Source: a virus. Taken from it: a stretch of DNA of 32,717 nt. Position 1 is the stretch's first letter, and every line of letters starts with the position of its first letter. Position numbers and translations under genes: made by a program. Shown in pieces: positions 8,961-15,345 of this stretch. The notes under the pieces are model-generated. The model worked only from the letters and a program-made list of their open reading frames with translations, had not been told where the DNA came from and made no database searches. The stretch is from positions 1 to 32,717 of the IMG/VR virus record IMGVR_UViG_3300031775_000017; one strand, written 5' to 3'.

Positions 8961-10499
8961 ATGTCACTAACAAAGATAACAACACCAGAACTTTTAGATT
9001 TTCCAAATGACACTACAACAAGTATTAATACATCTGGTACTGTAATACCTACAGGCTATATAGCTTCATGTACATTTCCGGATACTGCTAGTAATGTAGC
9101 TTTATATACTATGTTTCTTTCGGGTAATGATTCATGTAGTGGTTCATTAAATTTAACAAATAATAATGGGGTACCATTTGTTGCTAATTCGCCTTTTGGT
9201 GGTGTATCCTTTTCTGCTGATTTTGATCCCGCAGCATCTCCTAGTGAATATTTAAGTATTACATCTGGTTTAGGATCCGTACAAGACAGAACTAGATCTT
9301 TATGGATTTACTTAGACGCTATACCTAGTGTTTTTGCAACAGTTTTATATATTGGTTATGCTGGACTTCCTAATCAAAACTATGAAGTGTTAAGCGTTAG
9401 TTCTGCTACTACAGGACACGTAAGATTTCAATCAAGATATAGTACTAGTACTGATGCTGCTATAGAAAGTTTAAGCGCATTAAGTACAAGTACTTGGTAT
9501 CATGTTGCTTGGGTTTATCAAGGTGCTTCAATTTATTTATATATAGATGGAGTTTTACAAGGTTCTACAACAAACACTGTAACAGATACTAGTAGTTATC
9601 CCGCTTTTTTTGGGGCTTGGCACGACGGAGATACTCAATTTGATGGACAAATAGCTCAAGCGAGGTTTTATAATCAAGCTTTAACTAGCGATCAGATAGT
9701 TGATTTATATAATGAAACTAAAACTATAGATTATAGGCCTACAACTAGTTTAAATGCAGGTGAATTTAGATATAATGAACAATTAGGGTATGTAGAATAC
9801 TATGATGGTAGTATTTGGCGCCAAATAGCAGATGAATATATAACTGGTCAACCTACTACTTGTATATGTAACTATCCTACTCAAGGAGTTTCCTTGTATG
9901 AATTTCAAGATAATGCTAATGATGTTTGCGGATTTTATCCTTTAACAGAAGTTGGAAGTCCTTCATATGTAACTGGTAAATTTGGTAAAGCAATACAGTT
10001 TAATGGAACTTCTCAAGGCGTTACAAGTACATCTGCAGTAATTCCTAATCCAGCAACAACTATTTCCTTGTGGTATAATGGAAACGGTACAGCTTTAACT
10101 GAATTTTATATTATTGGAGCAGGTGTTGGTGGTGGAAGTTATGGGCTTGATATACATTATTATGATTCAGGTTTTTGGGCTGGGGTGGTAGATGGAGGTA
10201 GTTTTGAAGGAGTTGGTGGTGGAGTAACTACAGTTAATACAAGTACTTGGTATCATCTGGCTTTAACATGGGATGGATCAACAACAACAAATTCTCTGAA
10301 ACTTTATTTAAATGGTGCTTTAGAAACTAATATTACTCCTACTGTTGCAGCTTCTAGTCTTACTTATAGTTCTTTTGGAATTGGAAAAACCGCAACAGCA
10401 ACTTATGCCCCCGGAATAGTAGATCAAGTAAGAATATTTGATAGTGTTCTTACGCCTACGCAAATAACAGAATTATATAATGAAGTAATATGTAATTAA
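8961..10499 (+). CDS. Double LamG-domain tail/adhesin protein
   Basis: A 512-residue relative of the previous gene without the glycine-rich block. The N-terminus MSLTKITTPELLDF is the third variant of the MxxTKI segment. LamG-like domain one spans about residues 46-250 (NVALYTMF, TWYHVAWVYQG, LYIDGVLQGS, LTSDQIVDLYNE). Then come the linker GEFRYNEQLGYVEYYDGSIW and the CNYPTQG element. LamG-like domain two spans about 311-510 (SLYEFQDN, TWYHLALTWDG, LYLNGALETN, LTPTQITELYNE). The two halves look like an internal duplication. It is the last gene of the fibre array and is followed by the first sizeable non-coding gap. Glycan binding is inferred from the fold family, and no catalytic residues are apparent. 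Confidence 0.77.
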   Translation: MSLTKITTPELLDFPNDTTTSINTSGTVIPTGYIASCTFPDTASNVALYTMFLSGNDSCSGSLNLTNNNGVPFVANSPFGGVSFSADFDPAASPSEYLSITSGLGSVQDRTRSLWIYLDAIPSVFATVLYIGYAGLPNQNYEVLSVSSATTGHVRFQSRYSTSTDAAIESLSALSTSTWYHVAWVYQGASIYLYIDGVLQGSTTNTVTDTSSYPAFFGAWHDGDTQFDGQIAQARFYNQALTSDQIVDLYNETKTIDYRPTTSLNAGEFRYNEQLGYVEYYDGSIWRQIADEYITGQPTTCICNYPTQGVSLYEFQDNANDVCGFYPLTEVGSPSYVTGKFGKAIQFNGTSQGVTSTSAVIPNPATTISLWYNGNGTALTEFYIIGAGVGGGSYGLDIHYYDSGFWAGVVDGGSFEGVGGGVTTVNTSTWYHLALTWDGSTTTNSLKLYLNGALETNITPTVAASSLTYSSFGIGKTATATYAPGIVDQVRIFDSVLTPTQITELYNEVICN

Positions 10500-10540
10500 A
10501 AATTCACTTAAAAACCAAGAAAAACAAGTAACTATATATT

Positions 10541-10551
10541 TATAAACCTAA
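10541..10551 (+). promoter_or_regulatory. TATAAACCTAA element upstream of the chaperonin operon
   Basis: The 77-base gap between the LamG gene and the next gene contains TATAAACCTAA, 25 bases before the ATG at 10577. A near copy, TATAAATCTAA, sits upstream of the gene at 14985, and both are followed by an A/C-rich leader containing AAAACCAAT or a close variant. This could be a phage promoter core, but no -35 partner or TAnnTTTG Bacteroidetes-type box is evident. Two copies in an AT-rich genome is weak evidence. Confidence 0.25.
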
Positions 10552-10576
10552 TGTCAAACAATTAAAACCAAAACCA

Positions 10577-10864
10577 ATGACACTATTTTACCAGACTCAT
10601 TCGTGGAGTAGTCAACCACAAATTTCAGAAAAAACCCAAAACCTTTGGAAGCATATTGCTCAAAAGAAAAATTGGCGGATAACCCAATTACCTAATGGTT
10701 TTTATCAAACTGAATACCAAGATCCCGAAGCTCAAGAGTGGATGGATGTAACCCGTAGAGAAACACTTGAAGGTGCTGAAGAAGCTGTAATAGCTTCTGT
10801 AAAGCATTACGAGAAAAAAATAGAGTTCTTAAACGGTCCAAAAGTCGTTAAGACCTTTAAATAA
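10577..10864 (+). CDS. Small conserved phage protein of unknown function
   Basis: A 95-residue protein, MTLFYQTHSWSSQPQISEKT... I recall very similar short proteins from uncultured marine phage genomes but know of no function. The sequence is Trp-rich at the front (SWSSQ, LWKHI, KKNWRI) and has a central beta-like stretch (ITQLPNGFYQTEYQ). A C-terminal helix (LEGAEEAVIASVKHYEKKIEF) could mediate dimerisation. There is no membrane segment and no metal site. It lies 27 bases before groEL and is the first gene after the gap, so it probably heads the chaperonin transcript. The ATG follows an A/C-rich leader with no Shine-Dalgarno motif. Confidence 0.7.
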   Translation: MTLFYQTHSWSSQPQISEKTQNLWKHIAQKKNWRITQLPNGFYQTEYQDPEAQEWMDVTRRETLEGAEEAVIASVKHYEKKIEFLNGPKVVKTFK

Positions 10865-10891
10865 AATAAATCAAATCAAATTTAATCTAAT

Positions 10892-12442
10892 ATGTCAGAC
10901 TTAATAGTCAAAAATCTTAATTTTGGGCAAGAAGCCCAAAGTCAAGTATTTAAAGGAATCGATAAACTCACACAAGCTGTTAGCTCTACTTTAGGGGCTA
11001 GTGGCAAGTGTGTTTTACTAGAAGATGATAAAGGAACTCCTGTTATTACTAAAGATGGTGTTACTGTTGCTAATTCAATTGTTTTATTAGATCCTGTAGA
11101 AAATATGGGGGCTACTCTTTTAAAAGAAGCAGCAAGAAAAACAGTTTCCGAAGCAGGTGATGGCACTACAACAGCAACAATACTTGCTCATGCTATATTA
11201 GAAGAAGCTAAAGATATTAATATTAATTCAAGAGAATTAAAAGAAGGTATTCAAAGTGCTGTTAAAAAAGTAATTAAATATTTAGAAAAAATAGCTATTC
11301 CAGTAAAAGGAGATATGATTGATCAAATAGCTACAATTTCAACTAATAATGATGCTAAGCTAGGAAAAATTATCGGGGATGCATTTAGATCTGTTGGTGA
11401 AACAGGCGTAGTAATGATGGAACATTCTTCCTTACCGGAAACAGAAGTTGAATTAGTTGACGGTGTACAATATGAAAAAGGATTGACAAATCCGCATTTT
11501 ATTACTAATAAAGCAAAAAAGACCGCAGAACTAGAAAACCCCGCAGTATTACTTATAGAATCTCCAGTAGAAAATATAAGACAAATTCAATCAGTATTAG
11601 AGTATGTTATAAAGAATAATACACCTTTACTTATAATAGCAGATGTAGAAGCTCCTGTTATGGCTACACTTGCTATGAACAAAACAAAGGGTAATATAAA
11701 AATAAATATTATAAATGCCCCTACATTTGGAGTTAACAAAAGAGAAACTTTAGATGATTTAGCAATGCTTACCGGGGCTACTGTCATAAATGAAGATCTT
11801 GGTGATGATATGGATTTAATACAACCTGAATTATTAGGTAGTTGTTTAAAATCTATAACTGATGAAAAAGATACGATTTTACAAGTTGAAGAGCAGAGTG
11901 AAACGGTTTTAAATACAATAGAAACTGTTAAAGAAGAATTAGCCAATAAACCTAATCCAGCTCATTTAATAAGACTTGAGAAAAGATTAGCTAGATTATC
12001 AGCAAAAATTGCAATAGTAAAAGTTGGGGCAAATTCTGATATAGAACTAAAAGAAAAATCGGATAGAATAGAAGATGCTATTTGTGCGACAAAAGCCGCT
12101 ATAAAAGAAGGAATTGTTCCAGGAGGTGGAATAGCGTTATTAAACGCGGCAACTAATATAAAAGAAAATAATAAAGCAGAAGAAGTATTAACAAAAGCAA
12201 TTTTATCACCGTTTACAACTATTTTAGATAATGCGGGTATTAAAGTTAAACTTCCTACTGAAACAGGAATTGGGATAAATGTAGTAAGCGGTAAAGAAGT
12301 AAATATGCAAAAGGCTGGTATTATTGATCCATTACTGGTTACTAAAAGTGCCCTTATAAACGCCGCTTCAGTAGCTACTACAATATTGTCGACAGATTGT
12401 GTAATCAATAATTTAAGAATTGATGAAAGCAATAGGAAATAA
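10892..12442 (+). CDS. groEL: Phage-encoded GroEL-type chaperonin (60 kDa family)
   Basis: A 516-residue group I chaperonin that folds proteins in an ATP-driven ring in the cytoplasm. Seen directly: TLG at 33-35, ITKDGVTVA at 52-60 (D55), GDGTTTA at 89-95 (D90), the apical IRQ...PLLIIADVE region at 229-253, RIEDAICATKAA at 392-403 (D395), PGGGIAL at 410-416 and IIDP at 477-480 (D479). These match the ATP-site residues D52, D87, D398 and D495 of the E. coli protein, so the ATPase should work. Differences: the GGM-repeat C-terminal tail is absent, LGPKGR is LGASGK, and the hinge pair G374-G375 reads A371-K372. Neighbours are phage genes on both sides, and groES follows and overlaps. Likely clients are virion proteins (inference). 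Confidence 0.95.
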   Translation: MSDLIVKNLNFGQEAQSQVFKGIDKLTQAVSSTLGASGKCVLLEDDKGTPVITKDGVTVANSIVLLDPVENMGATLLKEAARKTVSEAGDGTTTATILAHAILEEAKDININSRELKEGIQSAVKKVIKYLEKIAIPVKGDMIDQIATISTNNDAKLGKIIGDAFRSVGETGVVMMEHSSLPETEVELVDGVQYEKGLTNPHFITNKAKKTAELENPAVLLIESPVENIRQIQSVLEYVIKNNTPLLIIADVEAPVMATLAMNKTKGNIKINIINAPTFGVNKRETLDDLAMLTGATVINEDLGDDMDLIQPELLGSCLKSITDEKDTILQVEEQSETVLNTIETVKEELANKPNPAHLIRLEKRLARLSAKIAIVKVGANSDIELKEKSDRIEDAICATKAAIKEGIVPGGGIALLNAATNIKENNKAEEVLTKAILSPFTTILDNAGIKVKLPTETGIGINVVSGKEVNMQKAGIIDPLLVTKSALINAASVATTILSTDCVINNLRIDESNRK

Positions 12443-12683
12443 TATTATTATAAAACCTGAAAAAGTATCTACACAAAAAACTAAAGGTGGATTGCTTATA
12501 ATAGAAAAAGATAGAGAAGATATTAGATATCAACAAGGAACGATTGTTTCAGTAAGTAATGAAATAAAATTTCTTAAAGAAAAAGACGTAATATTTTACG
12601 ATAAGCATGCTGGGCATGGAATTGAATTTAATAAAGAAAAATTTACTATAATTAAAATACAAGATGTTGTTGTGGTTTTATGA
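12423..12683 (+). CDS. groES: Phage GroES-type co-chaperonin
   Basis: An 86-residue Cpn10 homologue, a little shorter than the usual 95-97. The front MKAIGNNIIIKPEKV matches the IRPLxDRVIVK strand. Residues about 16-27 (STQKTKGGLLII) form the mobile loop, with LLI in the place of the IVL tripeptide that docks on GroEL. The middle has GTIVSVSN (like GEVLAVG) and KEKDVIFYDKHAG (like VGDIVIF), and the end KIQDVVVVL matches the DILAIVE strand. I chose the ATG at 12423 over an upstream in-frame TTG at 12420. The start overlaps the end of groEL by 20 bases, so translation is probably coupled. The groEL-groES order is the reverse of the usual bacterial groES-groEL operon. Confidence 0.88.
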   Translation: MKAIGNNIIIKPEKVSTQKTKGGLLIIEKDREDIRYQQGTIVSVSNEIKFLKEKDVIFYDKHAGHGIEFNKEKFTIIKIQDVVVVL

Positions 12684-13132
12684 GAAAATTAAACGCAGCA
12701 GATATAAAAAAATTAAATTTATTAAAACATTATCGATTAATAAGAAAGTGGGCTTGTAGAAATAATAATTTAAATGATGCCGATTTAGAATTACTTATTT
12801 ATTTTGATTGTATGGAGTTATTTACTAAGCAAGACTTTAAAGTCGGTACTTATGCATATAGTTGGGACAACAGACGCTGGAACAAAATGATAAAAAACAA
12901 CTGGATTGTGGTTTGGAGAAATCGAAACAGAACAAGTCAAAAGTATAATATCTATAAAGTTTCTTTCAAGTGTAAACAACTAATTGCTAGAATGTACCGA
13001 ATTATGCTAGGAGAAGAAGATGTTCCCACAAGTAAAAGAAGAAATTCAATTATGCATGGAAAAACTTATACAGATAAAGTTTTAATAACAGCTATTAAAA
13101 ATGTTAACAAAGATAAAAATAGATATGAATAA
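12680..13132 (+). CDS. Small winged-helix-like protein
   Basis: A 150-residue basic protein that overlaps groES by ATGA at 12680-12683. Helices LLKHYRLIRKWACRNNNL and DADLELLIYFDCM are followed by FTKQDFKV, a helix (SWDNRRWNKMIKNNW), then a beta-wing stretch (IVVWRNRNRTSQKYNIYKVS) and another helix. This is the order expected of a MarR-type winged helix-turn-helix, so a DNA-binding or late-gene regulatory role is plausible. The tail (SKRRNSIMHGKTYTDK) is basic. I recall similar proteins in uncultured marine phages without a tested function. It has no membrane segment. Co-translation with the chaperonins suggests expression at the same time. Confidence 0.6.
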   Translation: MRKLNAADIKKLNLLKHYRLIRKWACRNNNLNDADLELLIYFDCMELFTKQDFKVGTYAYSWDNRRWNKMIKNNWIVVWRNRNRTSQKYNIYKVSFKCKQLIARMYRIMLGEEDVPTSKRRNSIMHGKTYTDKVLITAIKNVNKDKNRYE

Positions 13133-13985
13133 AAGTCCATTAAATCATAACCAACCCAGAGGTAATAATAATCCCAATGCTTTAAACAACGTACGAACTT
13201 TAGCTAAAAAAGGAGGTATACATGGTGCGGCAAGAAGAATTCGAGCTTTACAACAAAGTGGAGGTGATGCTATTAATAATGCAAATGCAATGCAAAATGA
13301 GGCTTTAAATAATGTAGAAAACACTGGTGTAGTTAATCCTATTGATATACAAAAAAATCAAGTAGCTGAAGCAAGTGGTTTAACAGCTTTAACAGAAGGA
13401 CCGGCAAGTGCAGGGTCATCAATTATTCCACAAAAACCAGGCACTTTAGCTGATCAACAATATAATACTATCTTAGGAGGTTTAGGTAGTAATTCAAGTT
13501 TTGCAAATAAAAGTCCATTAAAATTAGCTGAGGTTAATTCTAAAGATTTTAGTGAATATGGAGGTTCTTATAGTCAAGGAGGAGATCAAGGAGTTTTTTC
13601 CCCTGATAGTGATAACGATGGTATTAGTGATGATACAGAAGCTGTTGTAGATACGGCTAATTCTTTATCTCAAAATGCTTATAATATAATATCTAGTGCG
13701 CAAAATAATAAAGGAAAAGAAAAAACCACTAGAAAACAACGTATTCAATCAAAAATAGATTCAACTGATAATCCTGCTAAGAAAGAAAGAATGAAAGGAA
13801 GATTAGAGAGAATTAATATGAGACAAGAAGGAAGAGCTGCTAGGGGTGAGAAAAAAAATGAACTTAAAGGTAAGTTTGTACAAGGTATACAGGATTTTAA
13901 AAATAAACTCTGGGACGTTGAAGTAAATGATGAAACTGAAGAAATACATCAACGTGATTTAAATAAAAGCTTGGGTAAAATATAA
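13125..13985 (+). CDS. Low-complexity protein with two SPL motifs and a DxDxDG calcium-like loop
   Basis: A 286-residue unrecognised protein. I chose the ATG at 13125 (MNKSPLNHNQPRG), which overlaps the previous stop by 8 bases, rather than the in-frame ATG at 13101, because other proteins in this cluster carry the same SPL-type motif near an end. The first 120 residues are Asn/Ala-rich. NKSPL occurs at residues 2-6 and again at about 128-132, and the DNA repeat beneath is exact for 17 bases. Residues 161-170 (DSDNDGISDD) match the acidic loop of thrombospondin type 3/EF-hand-like calcium sites. The last 100 residues are highly charged and helical (KKERMKGRLERINMRQEGRA). A virion-associated or assembly role is only a guess. 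Confidence 0.6.
   Translation: MNKSPLNHNQPRGNNNPNALNNVRTLAKKGGIHGAARRIRALQQSGGDAINNANAMQNEALNNVENTGVVNPIDIQKNQVAEASGLTALTEGPASAGSSIIPQKPGTLADQQYNTILGGLGSNSSFANKSPLKLAEVNSKDFSEYGGSYSQGGDQGVFSPDSDNDGISDDTEAVVDTANSLSQNAYNIISSAQNNKGKEKTTRKQRIQSKIDSTDNPAKKERMKGRLERINMRQEGRAARGEKKNELKGKFVQGIQDFKNKLWDVEVNDETEEIHQRDLNKSLGKI
13128..13522 (+). repeat. 17-base direct repeat encoding NKSPL(N/K)
   Basis: The sequence AATAAAAGTCCATTAAA occurs at 13128-13144 and again at 13506-13522, in the same reading frame of the same gene. Both copies encode N-K-S-P-L followed by Asn or Lys. An exact match at the DNA level is more than amino-acid conservation requires, because Ser, Pro and Leu each have several codons. 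Confidence 0.85.
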
Positions 13986-14002
13986 TATTAAAGAACAATA
14001 AC

Positions 14003-14245
14003 ATGAAAAGTAATTCACCATTTTTAAAAAAGACTATTTCAGAAATAAGGGAAGAACCAGGTATGTCAAATGCTGGTAAATATCCTAATGTAAAAAAATC
14101 AGATTTTTGTGGTCCTAAAGGAACATATCCTGTTAATACAGTAGAAAGAGCAAAATCAGCACTTAAATTAGCTCATAATGCTAAAAATCCTGGAAAAGTT
14201 AAAGCTTGTGTATACAGAAAGTATCCAGAGCTAAAAGATGACTAA
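14003..14245 (+). CDS. Small conserved phage protein with FCGPxGTYPVNT motif
   Basis: An 80-residue basic protein: MKSNSPFLKKTISEI, then KSDFCGPKGTYPVNTVERAK, then ALKLAHNAKNPGKVKACVYR. The central and C-terminal parts resemble a small domain found in many phages (a FCGP..G.FPVN..., alanine-rich helix, K.CV.RK pattern), sometimes fused to capsid-maturation or structural proteins. I know it as a domain of unknown function. The front SNSPFLKK is a variant of the SPL motif shared by neighbours. Two cysteines (in FCGP and KACV) could pair. It starts 18 bases after the previous gene, and its stop overlaps the next tiny gene as TAATG. Confidence 0.7.
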   Translation: MKSNSPFLKKTISEIREEPGMSNAGKYPNVKKSDFCGPKGTYPVNTVERAKSALKLAHNAKNPGKVKACVYRKYPELKDD

Positions 14246-14313
14246 TGAGTAGTTATCTAATTGCTGGTATAATTATATTTTTATTTATAATTATATTAGA
14301 GAATGCACTATAA
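14245..14313 (+). CDS. 22-residue single-span membrane peptide
   Basis: A very short reading frame, MSSYLIAGIIIFLFIIILEN followed by AL, starting at the ATG that overlaps the preceding stop (TAATG at 14243-14247) and ending TAA at 14311-14313. Residues about 5-18 are continuously hydrophobic, enough for one membrane helix. The same TAATG coupling occurs at two other junctions in this cluster, which supports translation. There is no known family. It could be a small membrane factor helping the holin, or a chance frame: in AT-rich DNA a short Ile/Phe/Leu-rich frame is not rare. Confidence 0.4.
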   Translation: MSSYLIAGIIIFLFIIILENAL

Positions 14314-14330
14314 CAATAAAAAAAATCATC

Positions 14331-14555
14331 ATGCACGAAGATAAAGCATATAATAAAGCAAGTAAACAAAAAAAAGTTGGTATTGTTGGAGAATCTCATA
14401 TATGGGATGGTCCTTTAAACCAAGTAGGAAGAATCCATCAAGTTGGATCTAGTTCAGGTATAAAAGGTATGCAAGTATCTAAATACCCAAACTCTAAAGT
14501 GGATATGCAAGTAAAATATCCAATTACCGCTATTGCGCAAGGTAAAAAAATATAA
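14331..14555 (+). CDS. Small hypothetical protein
   Basis: A 74-residue protein, MHEDKAYNKASKQKKVGIVG..., that I do not recognise. It begins with a charged stretch, then the Gly/Ser-rich section GESHIWDGPLNQVGRIHQVG, and ends in a basic tail (AIAQGKKI). It has one Trp and no cysteines or membrane segment. A DGPLN element at about residues 26-30 loosely resembles the SPL motif of its neighbours. It lies inside the cluster of small virion-type genes, 17 bases after the membrane peptide and 31 bases before the next gene. Confidence 0.55.
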   Translation: MHEDKAYNKASKQKKVGIVGESHIWDGPLNQVGRIHQVGSSSGIKGMQVSKYPNSKVDMQVKYPITAIAQGKKI

Positions 14556-14586
14556 AAACAAGTAATAAATCATTATAAGTATTAAT

Positions 14587-14913
14587 ATGGAAAAAGGACA
14601 TTTTGGAGAATATTCTGGCAACGCTAGACATTCTCGTACACCAGTAACTAAACATAATGTACATGCTGCAGAACGAGATGATGCTGCACATATAGATTAT
14701 CTTAAAAGAGATGTTCTTTGGGATGATAAGCATGGACATAGTGATATCGATATGACAGCTGATGAAAAACATATATCTAAATTAGCTGGAGATATGAAAT
14801 ACGACAAAAAACATCATTCACCTTTACATAAGGAAGGAGACTGGAGAAAAGACCTTAAGAAAAAACAAGTAGGGACAAATCCTGATGGTACAAAATATAA
14901 AATTAAGGACTAA
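14587..14913 (+). CDS. Small His/Lys-rich hypothetical protein with SPLH motif
   Basis: A 108-residue hydrophilic protein, MEKGHFGEYSGNARHSRTPV..., with about a dozen histidines, many in acidic or basic surroundings (HNVHAAERDDAAHIDYL, DDKHGHSDIDM). The section KKHHSPLHKEGDW holds the SPLH motif, which also occurs in the protein at 15846. The C-terminus (LKKKQVGTNPDGTKYKIKD) is basic. It has no predicted membrane segment. The histidine content could mean metal binding, but no recognised motif is present. Within the cluster it precedes a 71-base non-coding leader. Confidence 0.55.
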   Translation: MEKGHFGEYSGNARHSRTPVTKHNVHAAERDDAAHIDYLKRDVLWDDKHGHSDIDMTADEKHISKLAGDMKYDKKHHSPLHKEGDWRKDLKKKQVGTNPDGTKYKIKD

Positions 14914-14931
14914 TAAAACAGAATAGAACTG

Positions 14932-14984
14932 TATAAATCTAACCAAAACAAAACCAATAACAACAACAAAAACAATAACAAAAA
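14932..14984 (+). promoter_or_regulatory. TATAAATCTAA element and G-free A/C-rich leader
   Basis: TATAAATCTAA at 14932-14942 nearly repeats the element at 10541. From 14941 to the ATG at 14985 there is no G at all, and the leader is made of CAA/AAC-type repeats (ACCAATAACAACAACAAAAA). Such unstructured A/C-rich leaders favour translation without a Shine-Dalgarno site, and this suggests the small protein that follows is made in quantity. The promoter part is speculative; the leader composition is directly seen. Confidence 0.35.
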
Positions 14985-15335
14985 ATGGCAAAATTTATAA
15001 AATTTAACATTACTGCAACTGATGTTGCAAATGCACCTAAATCTGTACTTATCCCTTTGGATGATATTACAGGAGTAGTTGTACAAGCTAATAATGTATT
15101 AGACATTCACTGTGTTGGAGCTCACGCGGCTACTCAATTATGGAAATGTACTCCTACAACTGATCAAGGAGGTTCTGCTGCACCAACTATTACTGACGGA
15201 GATTCAGTTTATGATGCACTTATATCAGCTATGACAGCTAACCCAGGTGGTGTTGCTTCAAGTGTAATTTTAGGAAAAGATCAAGCAGCTACTCCAGTTC
15301 AAATGTATTGGAGATCTGTAGCATTTACTGCATAA
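14985..15335 (+). CDS. Small beta-rich virion-like protein
   Basis: A 116-residue protein, MAKFIKFNITATDVANAPKS... It is an acidic-to-neutral, Ala/Thr/Val-rich sequence with alternating beta-strand patterns (SVLIPLDDITGVVVQ, VLDIHCVGAHAATQLWKC, VQMYWRSVAFTA). I recall short relatives in other marine phage structural clusters but no assigned function. Composition and the strong-looking leader suggest an abundant structural or decoration protein, which is inference. Two cysteines (residues 45 and 56) lie close together. It has no signal peptide or membrane segment. Confidence 0.6.
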   Translation: MAKFIKFNITATDVANAPKSVLIPLDDITGVVVQANNVLDIHCVGAHAATQLWKCTPTTDQGGSAAPTITDGDSVYDALISAMTANPGGVASSVILGKDQAATPVQMYWRSVAFTA

Positions 15336-15345
15336 TAATTAGTTG

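Noticed and set aside
12420-12422. TTG start for groES three bases upstream
   Set aside because: The adjacent ATG at 12423 is a better start and gives the normal Cpn10 N-terminus.
11587-12432. Reverse-strand frames of 119 and 156 codons opposite groEL
   Set aside because: They are antisense shadows of a clear chaperonin gene, with hydrophobic low-information translations.
10892-12683. Host chromosome contamination or prophage edge as the source of the chaperonin genes
   Set aside because: Phage-type genes flank both sides in one orientation with a short gap upstream and overlaps downstream; the reversed order and altered hinge also differ from a host operon.
13101-13124. Upstream ATG adding MLTKIKID to the SPL-motif protein
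   Set aside because: It would overlap the winged-helix gene by 32 bases, and the NKSPL motif directly after the ATG at 13125 repeats later in the protein and has relatives in neighbouring proteins. The choice is not certain.
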